From Bacteroidaceae bacterium (GTDB lineage Bacteria; Bacteroidota; Bacteroidia; Bacteroidales; Bacteroidaceae): a stretch of 50,773 nucleotides of DNA. Of the stretch, positions 22,604 to 31,229 are shown piece after piece. Each line of letters opens with the position of its first letter. Position 1 is the stretch's first letter. A model generated the notes under the pieces. The model worked only from the letters and a program-made list of their open reading frames with translations. It had not been told where the DNA came from and did no database searches. Location of the stretch: assembly GCA_016280445.1 (NCBI GenBank), contig JAEEGS010000073.1:1-50773 (forward strand), given 5' to 3'. The translations under genes and the position numbers were made by a program.

Positions 22604-23926
22604 ATGAACAAATCTCTCAGATTAATCATTCTAGGATTATCTCTGTTGGCATCTTCTGGCGCCATGTGTGCTGAAGATGCTGATAGTCTTGTGGTTGACT
22701 CCATACCGAAATTCATCTATTCTGTGGGTGGAGGAGCAGGCATCAACCGCATGAATAATATCACGATGCGTGGTGAGAAACTGGTGAAAAGGGCATGGGG
22801 CGCGAATTACGAATTGTATGTCAATTCGCAGGCCAATCCGCTCGATACGGCCATCAGTGTTTACGACCGCGTGTTCGGGTTTCCAGCGTTGGAGGCTGGT
22901 ATGCAGTTGATGGATTATAGCCACACGAGGCTGCACACGGGTGACACTCCTTACCTGTCCACTGTGGGCTATGTGTGGGCTGCCTATGTGGCTTTCCGAC
23001 GTGACATCTACCGCAACAGGAAGTGGTCGTTTGGGTATGCTCTGGAGAATGGTCTGTCCTATTGTTCGCGGCCATACGATGGAGCCACCAATCTTGACAA
23101 TGACATGATTGGTCAGCATCTGTCGATGTTTGTTGGCTTTGGACTCCATGCGGGTTATCGAATTACACGGGAAGTGGAGATGAGTCTGGGCTTTGAGTAT
23201 AAACATGCTTCCAATGGTGCCACTGCCCGTCCGAACAAGGGCTCCAACTCGTATGGTCTGACGTTGAGGACACGGTGTGACCTGAACCGTCCCAACTCGG
23301 ATGAGGGTTTGACGGTTGACCAGCGCTTGGGTCGTTTGCAGGCCTTCAAGAGAGAACCTTTCGAGTCCTATATGTATCTGGATATAGATGGCACGGTGGG
23401 TTTCCGCACGATGTATGAGGAGTGGTTGTGGCGTCGCAAGTATATGAAGCCTGACCAACCGGGCTATCATGCTGGAGAATTGGGACTGCACACGGTTTGG
23501 TGTACGAACATCACGCCCATGTTCCGCTATAACCAAGTGCATGCTTCAGGTCTTGGACTGGAATATATGTTCGCGGGTTATCTGGGTCGCTCCGGGATGA
23601 TCGAGAAACTGTGTGGGGTGGAGAAGAACTATCGGCACAGCAAGCATACACTCAGCATTGCGGCGCACCATGAAGTTTACTACAAGCAATTGTCGTTAGC
23701 CATGTCGCTGGGAACCTATCTGTTCCGTCAGCATGGTTGGGTGGGGGATATCTATGAGCCCATTATCATTGAAACCGTGGGCATCCGCTATTATCCCAAG
23801 TTCTTCAAACCTTTCTACATTGGCTATAATGTGAAGGCCAATCTAGGCAAGGCGTATGATATGGAGGTGAAAGTGGGCCTCCATGCCGGACACTGGAAAC
23901 TGAAGAAACACAAGAAGAGTGAATAA
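22604..23926 (+). CDS. PagL-like acyloxyacyl hydrolase, outer membrane
   Basis: A 440-residue exported protein with a signal peptide (residues about 1-23, ending SSGAMCA) and alternating beta-strand segments as in an outer-membrane barrel. The motif YKHASNGATARPNKGSNSYG (200-219) fits the PagL pattern: His201 and Ser203 are spaced like the catalytic His-x-Ser, followed by conserved Asn. PagL enzymes remove a 3-O acyl chain from lipid A. It is longer than classic PagL (about 150-170 residues), so the extra N- and C-terminal strands may have another role. It lies directly behind manC and ends at a bidirectional terminator. Confidence 0.65.
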   Translation: MNKSLRLIILGLSLLASSGAMCAEDADSLVVDSIPKFIYSVGGGAGINRMNNITMRGEKLVKRAWGANYELYVNSQANPLDTAISVYDRVFGFPALEAGMQLMDYSHTRLHTGDTPYLSTVGYVWAAYVAFRRDIYRNRKWSFGYALENGLSYCSRPYDGATNLDNDMIGQHLSMFVGFGLHAGYRITREVEMSLGFEYKHASNGATARPNKGSNSYGLTLRTRCDLNRPNSDEGLTVDQRLGRLQAFKREPFESYMYLDIDGTVGFRTMYEEWLWRRKYMKPDQPGYHAGELGLHTVWCTNITPMFRYNQVHASGLGLEYMFAGYLGRSGMIEKLCGVEKNYRHSKHTLSIAAHHEVYYKQLSLAMSLGTYLFRQHGWVGDIYEPIIIETVGIRYYPKFFKPFYIGYNVKANLGKAYDMEVKVGLHAGHWKLKKHKKSE

Positions 23927-23930
23927 AAAA

Positions 23931-23958
23931 GGTGAATCCCAACGGATTCACCTTTTTT
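23931..23958. terminator. Bidirectional terminator (PagL-like gene/rpsP)
   Basis: A perfect 9-bp stem, GGTGAATCC/GGATTCACC, with loop CAAC, flanked by six A upstream and six T downstream. It serves the two converging genes. Confidence 0.9.
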
Positions 23959-23985
23959 GTTGATGCATATCGCATCGGAGAAAGA

Positions 23986-24513
23986 TTATGCTTCTGCAGG
24001 TGCTTCAGCGGCAGGTGCCTCTTCAGCAGCAGCCTCAGCCTGAGCGGTTACGGCAGCAGCCTTCTTCTCAGCAATCTTTGCTGCAAGTGCTTCGTTGGCC
24101 TTCTTCTCAGCCTCGAAGCGAGCCTTCTTCTCGGCAGCAGCGGCAGCAGCCTGTTTGTCAGCTACTTTCAGTGCCAGGTTTTCTTTCTCTTTCTTCCAAG
24201 CCTCGAACTTGGCTTCTGCAGTAGCCTCGTCGAATGCGCCCTTTTTCACACCACCGAGGAGGTGCTTCTTGAGGTAAACGCCTTCTTTGGAAAGAATGTT
24301 CTGAACAGTGTCAGTAGGTTGAGCACCTACAAGCACCCAGTAGAGTGCGCGTTCAAAGTTCAAATCGATTGTTGCAGGATTGGTGTTGGGGTTGTAAGTA
24401 CCAATCTTCTCGATGAAGCGACCATCACGTGGTGCCTGAGCATTTGCAATCACGATGCTGTAGAAAGCGTAGTTCTTGCGACCGTGACGCTGCAAACGAA
24501 TTTTTGTTGCCAT
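23986..24513 (-). CDS. rpsP: 30S ribosomal protein S16 with long C-terminal extension
   Basis: A 175-residue S16. The conserved domain covers residues 1-85 ([45 protein letters not shown]). A further 90 residues rich in Ala, Glu and Lys form a probable long helix and end [13 protein letters not shown]; such tails are usual for S16 in Bacteroidota but absent from E. coli S16. The predicted -7 box lies at 24599-24606, giving a leader of about 80 nt. Confidence 0.95.
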   Translation of the reverse strand: MATKIRLQRHGRKNYAFYSIVIANAQAPRDGRFIEKIGTYNPNTNPATIDLNFERALYWVLVGAQPTDTVQNILSKEGVYLKKHLLGGVKKGAFDEATAEAKFEAWKKEKENLALKVADKQAAAAAAEKKARFEAEKKANEALAAKIAEKKAAAVTAQAEAAAEEAPAAEAPAEA

Positions 24514-24598
24514 TTTGCAATAAAAATGTTTAATTGTTAATGATTATGTCGCCAACCCGTGACGACGTGAACTCTGTCACTAACTCGTAATGACGGTG

Positions 24599-24606
24599 CA
24601 AAGTTA
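24599..24606 (-). promoter_or_regulatory. -7 box of rpsP
   Basis: TAACTTTG on the minus strand, 85 nt before the rpsP ATG. The -33 region is not clear. Confidence 0.5.
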
Positions 24607-24701
24607 CGCATTATTTTCACATTTTGAAGGAGAAAACAGAAACTTTTTCACTTTTAGGGTGTTTTTTCCCGTTTTTACTTTCTTGATAGGATTAAAATCA
24701 C

Positions 24702-24709
24702 TACTTTTG
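24702..24709 (+). promoter_or_regulatory. -7 box of the rseC-rnf operon
   Basis: TACTTTTG, about 80 nt before rseC. A TTG at 24683-24685 is closer than the usual spacing, so only the -7 element is called. Confidence 0.45.
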
Positions 24710-24790
24710 CCCTGTTAAATTGTAAAGTAAACTTTGCAAATTGTTACTGTGAATTGACTTTTCGATGTCAAATTTATAGTAGGCCATATC

Positions 24791-25216
24791 ATGAAGGATA
24801 AAAGGGATAAAATAGAACATCAGGGTGTTGTTGAATCGGTGGAGGGCGATCATGTGAGAGTGAACATCCTTCAGGTGGCAGCGTGCAGTGGGTGCAAAGC
24901 ACGTTCTTTGTGCTCGTCGAGCGAGAGTAAAGAGAAACTCATTGATGTGTACGAACAGAATGCGGCACAGAAATACAGGATAGGGGAGCAGGTGAAAGTG
25001 TGCGGCACGTTGAGTATGGGCAAGCAGGCTGTTCGGATGGCATTTAGCGTCCCGCTGTTGTTTACAGTGGTGTGGATGTTTGCGGCACTGGTGTGGTTGA
25101 AGTTGAGCGAGTTGATGTCGGTAGGCATTCTTGTGGTTATCCTTGTGGTGTATTTCTACATCATATACTTAAATAAAGACAAGATGGCGAAGCATTTTGC
25201 TTTCTGGATAGAATGA
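24791..25216 (+). CDS. rseC: RseC/MucC-like SoxR-reducing system protein
   Basis: A 141-residue membrane protein. Residues 1-75 hold a Cys-containing domain (VAACSGCKARSLCSSS, about 33-48) and two hydrophobic helices follow (MAFSVPLLFTVVWMFAALVW; VGILVVILVVYFYIIYL). In E. coli, RseC works with the Rsx/Rnf complex to reduce SoxR. In Bacteroidota it is usually the first gene before rnfB, as here (68-nt gap), so a role with the Rnf complex is likely. Confidence 0.8.
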   Translation: MKDKRDKIEHQGVVESVEGDHVRVNILQVAACSGCKARSLCSSSESKEKLIDVYEQNAAQKYRIGEQVKVCGTLSMGKQAVRMAFSVPLLFTVVWMFAALVWLKLSELMSVGILVVILVVYFYIIYLNKDKMAKHFAFWIE

Positions 25217-25284
25217 GGAGTGCGCCTCGCTCTTGCCTGGCTAACTTTAGAAAGTTTCAAAATACTAACTAAATAACACATTTT

Positions 25285-26418
25285 ATGGATTTTCAAGTAA
25301 TTCTGATTGCTGTGGCTGCTTTGGCTGTCTTGGGCTTCGTGCTTGCGCTGTTGCTCTTTGTGGTGTCAAAGCGGTTTGCAGTGAAGGAAGATCCCCGAAT
25401 CGGTCAAGTGCTTGAGGTGCTGCCTGGTGCGAACTGCGGCGGATGTGGTTTCCCTGGCTGTGGCGGTATGGCTGCTGCTTGTGTGAAGGCTGCTGACGCT
25501 GGTTCGCTCGAAGGACTGAATTGTCCTGTGGGTGGTGCCGAATGCATGGGACAGATTGCGGGAATCTTGGGCATGGAAGTGGCTGCTTCGGCTCCCAAGT
25601 TGGCTATCGTGCGATGCAATGGCACATGTGAGAAACGTCCGCATGTGCGCACTTACGATGGTGTGATGAGTTGTCGTGTGGCGAACTCCACCTGTATGGG
25701 CGAGACACAGTGCTCTTATGGCTGTCTCGGTTGTGGCGATTGTGTGGCTGCCTGCCAGTTCGATGCGCTTCACATGAACACGGAAACGGGTCTGCCAGAG
25801 GTGGATGCCGAGAAGTGTACGGCTTGCGGCGCCTGCCAGAAGGCTTGTCCACGTGGCATCATGGAGGTGCGCATGGTCAGCGGTGCCAACAAGGATGCTT
25901 ATGTGGTCACCTGCATGAACATGGATAAGGGTGCCGACGCCATGAAGATTTGTGCCAGTTCCTGCATTGCCTGCAAGAAGTGTCAGAACGCTTGCGGCAG
26001 CGATGCCGTGCATGTGGGCAATAATATTGCATACATCAATCCTGATGCCTGTGTGCTTTGTGGTGCCTGCTTCGAGGCATGTCCTCGCGGTGCCATCGCA
26101 TCGGTCAGCATCAAGGGTGTGGAACGTAAGGACACGCACAACCCCATTCCTGGTGCTGCCAAGCCAGCCGCAAAGCCTGCTGCTGGTGCTGCAAAGGCTC
26201 CTGCTGCCGCACCTGCTGCTCCTGCCAAGCCTTCCAAGGAGTGGAAGCCCATTGAGGTGAAGTATGATGCTCCGCTCATGCCGAGCCAGCAGATTCTCCT
26301 CGCAGGTCCCAAGGACATCAGCAACCCGGCTCCTGCTGCCAAAGAAGTTAAATTTGAAGATAAGCGCACAGACGCTCCACTTCCACCAAGCCAGTTGATT
26401 CTGCTTGGCCTTAAATAG
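25285..26418 (+). CDS. rnfB: Rnf complex subunit B (multi-cluster ferredoxin)
   Basis: A 377-residue RnfB. A single N-terminal membrane helix (residues 3-28) anchors it. A four-cysteine cluster domain follows (CGGCGFPGCGGMAAACV, from residue 51), then four ferredoxin-type CxxCxxCxxxC motifs (CLGCGDCVAAC, CTACGACQKAC, CIACKKCQNAC, CVLCGACFEAC). It takes electrons from ferredoxin and passes them to the membrane complex. The tail is longer than usual: an Ala/Pro/Lys linker and two copies of DAPLxPSQxILL. It is the first rnf gene; rnfC follows after 11 nt. Confidence 0.92.
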   Translation: MDFQVILIAVAALAVLGFVLALLLFVVSKRFAVKEDPRIGQVLEVLPGANCGGCGFPGCGGMAAACVKAADAGSLEGLNCPVGGAECMGQIAGILGMEVAASAPKLAIVRCNGTCEKRPHVRTYDGVMSCRVANSTCMGETQCSYGCLGCGDCVAACQFDALHMNTETGLPEVDAEKCTACGACQKACPRGIMEVRMVSGANKDAYVVTCMNMDKGADAMKICASSCIACKKCQNACGSDAVHVGNNIAYINPDACVLCGACFEACPRGAIASVSIKGVERKDTHNPIPGAAKPAAKPAAGAAKAPAAAPAAPAKPSKEWKPIEVKYDAPLMPSQQILLAGPKDISNPAPAAKEVKFEDKRTDAPLPPSQLILLGLK

Positions 26419-26429
26419 TAAATGAGATT

Positions 26430-27788
26430 ATGAAGACATTTAGAATAGGTGGTGTTCATCCAGCAGAGAACAAACTTTCTGCTGCTGAACCAATCAAGGT
26501 GGCAGAACTGCCCAAGGTGGCTGTCTTCCCAATGGGACAGCATATCGGTGCACCTGCTCTTCCTTGTGTGCAGAAAGGCGATAAGGTGAAGGTGGGAACA
26601 CAGATTGGCCAGCCGATGGAAAAGGCGCTGTCCACATCCATCTTCTCCTCTGTCAGCGGCACTGTGCTGAAAGTTGACACCGTGGTGGATGCCAGTGGCT
26701 ACAAGAAGCCCGCTGTCTATATCACGGTGGAAGGTGATGAATGGGAAGAGAGCATCGACCGCAGTGACAAACTCGTCACATTGGCTGACAAACCAGAACT
26801 GACTCCCGAAGCCATTATCGAGAAAGTGAAGAATGCCGGCATCGTCGGCATGGGTGGCGCTTGTTTCCCCACTCATGTGAAACTGATGCCTCCTCCACAG
26901 TTCAAGCCCGAATGGGTCATTATCAATGCCGTGGAGTGTGAACCATACCTCACGGCCGACCATCGTCTCATGCTTGAAAAGGCTGACGAAGTGCTCGTCG
27001 GAGTGGAACTGCTCATGAAGGCCGCCAAGGTGACCAAGGGCTTTATTGGCATTGAAGAGAACAAGCCCGATGCCATCAAGTTGCTCACCGAGAAGTGTGC
27101 CGCACAGCATCCGAACATTGAGGTCGTTCCCCTGAAGACCAAATATCCACAGGGAGGTGAGAAACAACTCATCGATGCCGTGGTGCGTCGTCAGGTTCCA
27201 GCCCCTCCAGCACTGCCAGTGTCAGTTGGAGCAATCATTCAGAACGTAGGTACTGCTTTTGCTGTTTATGAGGCAGTTATGAAAAATAAACCACTCTTTG
27301 AACGCATCGTCACTGTGACGGGTAAGGAACTCAAGCAACCCAGCAACTTCCTGACTCGTATGGGTACGCCGATGAGCCAACTGATAGAGGCTTGTGGCGG
27401 TCTTCCCGATGGCGATGTGAAGGTGATAGGTGGTGGCCCGATGATGGGTAAGGCCCTCGTAAATATTGAGGTGCCTATCTGCAAAGGCTCTTCCGGTGTC
27501 CTCATCATGAGTGGCAAAGAAGCCCTTCGTGGTGAACCTGAACCCTGCATCCGTTGCGGCAAGTGTGTCGGAGCCTGTCCGATGGGACTTGAACCTTATC
27601 TCCTCGCCACATGTTCAGACAAGAAGTTGTGGGACAAGGTGGAGGCCGAGGATGTCACCAGTTGCATCGAGTGCGGCTCATGCCAGTTCACTTGTCCGTC
27701 GAAACGTCCATTGCTCGACCTCATCCGCATGGGTAAGACAACCGTGATGACAAACATTCGTGCCCGTCAGATGGCAGCAAAGAAGTAG
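26430..27788 (+). CDS. rnfC: Rnf complex subunit C (NADH-binding, FMN/Fe-S)
   Basis: A 452-residue RnfC, the peripheral subunit that exchanges electrons with NAD(H). The N-terminal barrel-sandwich and Rossmann-like region contains GIVGMGGACFPTHVK, INAVECEPYLTADHRLML and IGIEENKP. The C-terminal part has two [4Fe-4S] motifs, CIRCGKCVGACPMGLEP and CIECGSCQFTCPSKRP. Length and motif order are normal. It lies between rnfB and rnfD in the operon. Confidence 0.95.
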   Translation: MKTFRIGGVHPAENKLSAAEPIKVAELPKVAVFPMGQHIGAPALPCVQKGDKVKVGTQIGQPMEKALSTSIFSSVSGTVLKVDTVVDASGYKKPAVYITVEGDEWEESIDRSDKLVTLADKPELTPEAIIEKVKNAGIVGMGGACFPTHVKLMPPPQFKPEWVIINAVECEPYLTADHRLMLEKADEVLVGVELLMKAAKVTKGFIGIEENKPDAIKLLTEKCAAQHPNIEVVPLKTKYPQGGEKQLIDAVVRRQVPAPPALPVSVGAIIQNVGTAFAVYEAVMKNKPLFERIVTVTGKELKQPSNFLTRMGTPMSQLIEACGGLPDGDVKVIGGGPMMGKALVNIEVPICKGSSGVLIMSGKEALRGEPEPCIRCGKCVGACPMGLEPYLLATCSDKKLWDKVEAEDVTSCIECGSCQFTCPSKRPLLDLIRMGKTTVMTNIRARQMAAKK

Positions 27789-27809
27789 AATTGAAAAATT
27801 GATTGAAAG

Positions 27810-28802
27810 ATGAATAAATTAGTAGTATCACTTTCACCTCACGTGCATAGCGGTGACTCTGTGCAGAAGAACATGTTTTGGGTGTGCATCGCCCTGGTTC
27901 CTGCTCTTTTGTGCTCGTTCATCAGTTTCGGTGTGGGTGCTATCATAACCACAGCCATTTCGGTGGCTGCGTGTGTGTTCTTCGAGTGGGCCATCAACAA
28001 GTTCATGCTGAAGAATCCCAAATGTACTGTTTGCGATGGCTCAGCTATCCTCACGGGTATTCTGTTGGCATTCAACATGCCCAGCAACATCCAGCCTTGG
28101 ATTATCATTGTGGGTGCGCTTTTCGCTATCGGCATTGTCAAGATGACTTTTGGCGGTCTCGGTTGCAACCTCTTCAATCCAGCCTTGGCAGGTCGTGCTT
28201 TCCTGCTCATCTCTTTCCCTGTGGACATGACCACATGGCCAACTCCGGGACAAGGCTTCGGTTCTTATCTGGATGCTGAGACTGGCGCAACTCCCTTGTC
28301 CGTCATGAAGGCAGCCTTCAAGAGCGGCAATCCTGACATGCTGAAGGATCTTCCTTCTTTCCAGGATATGCTTCTCGGCAATACGGGCGGCTGTCTTGGT
28401 GAGGTTTGTGCGGCAGCATTGATTCTGGGCTTTATCATCCTGTTGGTGAAGAAGGTCATTACCTGGCACATTCCTGTCAGCATCCTGGTGACAGTGGCGG
28501 TGTTCTCAGGTCTTCTCAACCTTGCCAATCCTGTTTATGCCAATCCGTTGGCAGAACTGATGAGTGGTGGTCTGCTGTTGGGTGCCATCTTCATGGCGAC
28601 CGACTATGTCACTTCGCCCATGAGCAAGAACGGCCAGTTGATTTATGGTGTAGCCATTGGTGCTCTCACGGTGATTATTCGTGCATATGGTGCATATCCA
28701 GAGGGTATGTCATTCGCCATCCTCATCATGAACGCCTTTGTGCCGCTCATCAATAATAAGTTCAAACCAAAGCGTTTTGGCGAAGTGCCAGCAAAGAAGT
28801 AA
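27810..28802 (+). CDS. rnfD: Rnf complex subunit D (membrane, flavin-binding)
   Basis: A 330-residue integral membrane subunit of the NqrB/RnfD family with about nine or ten hydrophobic segments. The stretch GCNLFNPALAGRAFLLISFP is conserved in the family. Thr in DAETGATPLSVMK (about residue 155) is the likely covalent FMN site. It forms the ion-translocating core with RnfA and RnfE. Its stop lies 13 nt before the rnfG start. Confidence 0.92.
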   Translation: MNKLVVSLSPHVHSGDSVQKNMFWVCIALVPALLCSFISFGVGAIITTAISVAACVFFEWAINKFMLKNPKCTVCDGSAILTGILLAFNMPSNIQPWIIIVGALFAIGIVKMTFGGLGCNLFNPALAGRAFLLISFPVDMTTWPTPGQGFGSYLDAETGATPLSVMKAAFKSGNPDMLKDLPSFQDMLLGNTGGCLGEVCAAALILGFIILLVKKVITWHIPVSILVTVAVFSGLLNLANPVYANPLAELMSGGLLLGAIFMATDYVTSPMSKNGQLIYGVAIGALTVIIRAYGAYPEGMSFAILIMNAFVPLINNKFKPKRFGEVPAKK

Positions 28803-28815
28803 AGGAGGGTCGCGT

Positions 28816-29484
28816 ATGAAAAAGTTAAAGTCTTCATTAACAAACATGTTGGCGGTGCTCACAATCATCGCCATCGTGGCTGCGGGAGTGCTTGCTTCTG
28901 TCAATGCCATTACCGCTCCTCAGATAGAGAAAATCAATGCAGAGAACTTGGCTGCCGGCATCAAGGCTGTCATGGGCAGCGACGACATTCAGGTGGCTGA
29001 GCCATGGGAGGCAGACGCTTTCACCGTCTATGCAGTCTGCGACAAAGACGGTAACACCCTTGGTAACGCCGTGGTCACTACCGAGAACGGTTTTGGCGGT
29101 GCGCTGAAAGTGCTCGTCGGTTTCAATAACGAAGGTGACATCCTCGGCTATAAAGTGCTTAAACACACTGAAACTCCAGGACTCGGTGCCAAGGCTGGCG
29201 ACTGGTTCCAGAAGGATGGCAAGGGCAATATCATCGGCATGAACCCGGGCAAGAACAACTTCACGGTAAGCAAGGACGGTGGCGAAGTGAATGCCATCAC
29301 TGCTTCCACCATCACTAGCCGTGCTTTCCTCCGTGCCATCCAGAATGCTTACGACAAGGTCATCGCTGGTCAGGATGCCACCTCTGGTGCCACCAAGCAG
29401 GCCGACAAGTCGGAAGAGGAAGGCAAGACCCCATGTGCTGAGCCTACCGCATCCGACCTCGAGACTCCCGAAGTGATTGAATAA
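28816..29484 (+). CDS. rnfG: Rnf complex subunit G (FMN-binding)
   Basis: A 222-residue subunit with one N-terminal membrane helix (residues about 9-28) and an exported FMN-binding domain (GFGGALKVLVGFNNEGDI, LKHTETPGLGAKAGDWFQ). The FMN-attachment region reads ITASTITSRAF, where many homologues have TGAT; the last Thr is kept. The start is ATG 28816 with GGAGGG 6 nt upstream. A TTG-initiated frame from 28738 overlaps rnfD and is rejected. The C-terminus is acidic and of low complexity. Confidence 0.9.
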   Translation: MKKLKSSLTNMLAVLTIIAIVAAGVLASVNAITAPQIEKINAENLAAGIKAVMGSDDIQVAEPWEADAFTVYAVCDKDGNTLGNAVVTTENGFGGALKVLVGFNNEGDILGYKVLKHTETPGLGAKAGDWFQKDGKGNIIGMNPGKNNFTVSKDGGEVNAITASTITSRAFLRAIQNAYDKVIAGQDATSGATKQADKSEEEGKTPCAEPTASDLETPEVIE

Positions 29485-29505
29485 CTCAAAAGAAAGGAAC
29501 AAATC

Positions 29506-30093
29506 ATGAATAATTTCAAAGTATTGGTGAATGGTATCATCAAGGAGAATCCGACGTTCGTCCTTCTTTTGGGTATGTGTCCAACCCTCGGTACCACTTC
29601 TTCCGCCATCAATGGCATGTCGATGGGTCTCGCCACTATGTGCGTGCTCATCCTCTCCAACTTGATTATTGCATCTATCAAAAAACTCATCCCCGATGCT
29701 GTGCGCATCCCTTCCTACATCGTGGTCATCGCCAGTCTGGTGACGGTGCTCCAGATGGTCATCAAGGCGTATGCACCCGACATCGACAAGAGCCTCGGAC
29801 TCTTCATCCCGCTCATTGTGGTAAACTGCATCATCTTGGGTCGTGCAGAGTCCTTCGCAGCCAAGAACGGCCCTATTGCCTCCATCTTCGACGGCATTGG
29901 TATCGGCCTTGGCTTCACCATTGCTCTCACTTGTTTGGGGGCTGTTCGTGAACTGCTCGGCACAGGCGCTATCTTCGGCATTACCCTGTGGGGCGAAAAT
30001 TACGGTATGCTCATGTTTGTGCTGGCACCTGGTGCCTTCCTCGCCTTGGGCTACCTCATCGTATTGTTTAACAAAATCACCAAGAAAGCATAA
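29506..30093 (+). CDS. rnfE: Rnf complex subunit E
   Basis: A 195-residue membrane protein of the RnfE/NqrD family with about six helices. Typical text includes ENPTFVLLLGMCPTLGTTSS near the N-terminus and LFIPLIVVNCIILGRAE in the middle; the cysteines in these segments match those binding the membrane-embedded Fe-S cluster shared with RnfA. RnfA follows after 12 nt with AGGAGG before its ATG. Confidence 0.93.
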   Translation: MNNFKVLVNGIIKENPTFVLLLGMCPTLGTTSSAINGMSMGLATMCVLILSNLIIASIKKLIPDAVRIPSYIVVIASLVTVLQMVIKAYAPDIDKSLGLFIPLIVVNCIILGRAESFAAKNGPIASIFDGIGIGLGFTIALTCLGAVRELLGTGAIFGITLWGENYGMLMFVLAPGAFLALGYLIVLFNKITKKA

Positions 30094-30105
30094 GGAGGAC
30101 AGATT

Positions 30106-30717
30106 ATGGATTATGTATTGAATCTCATTCTGATTATCATCGTTGCCATCTTCGTCAACAACGTTGTCTTGGCACAATTCCTCGGAATCTGTCCGTTCTT
30201 AGGTGTATCGAAGAAGGTGGACACCGCATCGGGTATGGGTATGGCTGTGACTGCTGTGCTTGTCGTTGCAACCATCGTTACATATCTTATCCAGACCTAC
30301 GTGCTGAATGTTTTTGGTCTCGAATATCTCCAGACCATTGCGTTCATCCTCGTCATTGCTGCGCTGGTGCAGATGATTGAGATTATCCTCAAGAAGACGA
30401 TGCCCGCCCTCTATCAGGCACTGGGCGTGTTCCTTCCCCTCATCACCACCAACTGCTGTATTCTTGGTGTGGCCATCCTCGTCATCCAGAATGACTACGA
30501 CCTGCTTCAAGGCATCATCTTCGCATTGGCAACAGGCATAGGCTTCCTCCTTGCCATGGTGCTCTTTGCAGGACTCCGCGAGCAACTCGACCTCGTCGAT
30601 GTACCCAAGCCTTTCCGCGGTGTACCTATCGCCCTCATCACGGCATCCCTTCTCGCCATGGCCTTCATGGGCTTCAGTGGTGTTGATGGTGGCTTGAAGA
30701 TACTCTTCGGATTGTAA
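30106..30717 (+). CDS. rnfA: Rnf complex subunit A
   Basis: A 203-residue membrane protein of the RnfA/NqrE family with about six helices. NNVVLAQFLGICPFLGVSKK and FLPLITTNCCILGVA hold the paired cysteines expected at the intramembrane Fe-S site. It is the last rnf gene; the operon order is rseC-B-C-D-G-E-A, and a strong terminator follows within 40 nt. Confidence 0.95.
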   Translation: MDYVLNLILIIIVAIFVNNVVLAQFLGICPFLGVSKKVDTASGMGMAVTAVLVVATIVTYLIQTYVLNVFGLEYLQTIAFILVIAALVQMIEIILKKTMPALYQALGVFLPLITTNCCILGVAILVIQNDYDLLQGIIFALATGIGFLLAMVLFAGLREQLDLVDVPKPFRGVPIALITASLLAMAFMGFSGVDGGLKILFGL

Positions 30718-30744
30718 AGCATCCCCAATCATAGGAATGAAGAT

Positions 30745-30785
30745 AAAAAGAGCGTCGCCCAAAATCAGGGCGACGCTCTTTTTTT
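30745..30785 (+). terminator. Rho-independent terminator of the rnf operon
   Basis: A 16-bp stem including GAGCGTCGCCC/GGGCGACGCTC, 7-nt loop AAAATCA, then a run of T. It works mainly for the plus strand. Confidence 0.92.
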
Positions 30786-30971
30786 TGCGATGGACAAAAG
30801 CATGAATCCTCCATGACCTTCCCTGATTAAAGGCTATCAAAACAATATCAGCATTGGAAGAACCTTTGTTTTATGCTTGGATTTTACAGGTTTTGAAGTC
30901 GCTGTTTTCCTAAAATAAGCCACCGCACAACATTTTTTCTCGTAATCAAAGATTATTCAAAAGATTTTTAA

Positions 30972-30979
30972 TAACTTTG
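30972..30979 (+). promoter_or_regulatory. -7 box upstream of the gene remnant
   Basis: TAACTTTG, 32 nt before the ATG of the short remnant at 31012. The promoter seems to have outlived its gene. Confidence 0.4.
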
Positions 30980-31011
30980 TGGCTAATAAAGTCATCATCA
31001 CAGAGACCTAT

Positions 31012-31146
31012 ATGACAAAGAAACATATCTTTATCAGCAGTGTGCAGTCGGAGTTTGCTGAAGCAAGGAGCAGAGTTCACCTGACAGGCCCCATGACTTA
31101 TCAAGATGTTGAGAAACGTGTTTTTATAAATTGGTGTATAATTTAG
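31012..31146 (+). pseudogene. Remnant of a DUF4062-like gene
   Basis: A 44-codon frame beginning MTKKHIFISSVQSEFAEAR. This opening closely resembles the N-terminus (K-IFISSVQxEFxEER) of DUF4062-containing proteins, which are often several hundred residues long and common in defence islands. After about residue 20 the similarity stops and a TAG follows at 31144. It sits between the rnf terminator and the restriction operon, with its own -7 box. Other than this and the two -7 boxes, the 512-nt gap (30718-31229) holds nothing I can identify. Confidence 0.45.
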
Positions 31147-31201
31147 AACTTATGAATACAAAAACAATGGTCTATTAAGGCATGTTTTAGAAATAAAAAT
31201 G

Positions 31202-31209
31202 TACCTTTG
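31202..31209 (+). promoter_or_regulatory. -7 box of the res-mod-SIR2 operon
   Basis: TACCTTTG, 20 nt before the res ATG, giving a short leader. No -33 TTTG at the standard spacing. Confidence 0.5.
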
Positions 31210-31229
31210 TAGCTAAATAGAAGAATGAT

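Noticed and set aside
22637-23542. Long minus-strand open frame (about 300 codons) opposite the PagL-like gene
   Set aside because: A shadow of a GC-rich gene; His/Arg/Gln-rich text without domain pattern, while the plus-strand frame has a signal peptide and family motifs.
28837-30177. 446-codon minus-strand open frame opposite rnfG-rnfE
   Set aside because: Antisense to three clear rnf genes; low-complexity Asp/Glu/His text caused by codon bias of the real genes.
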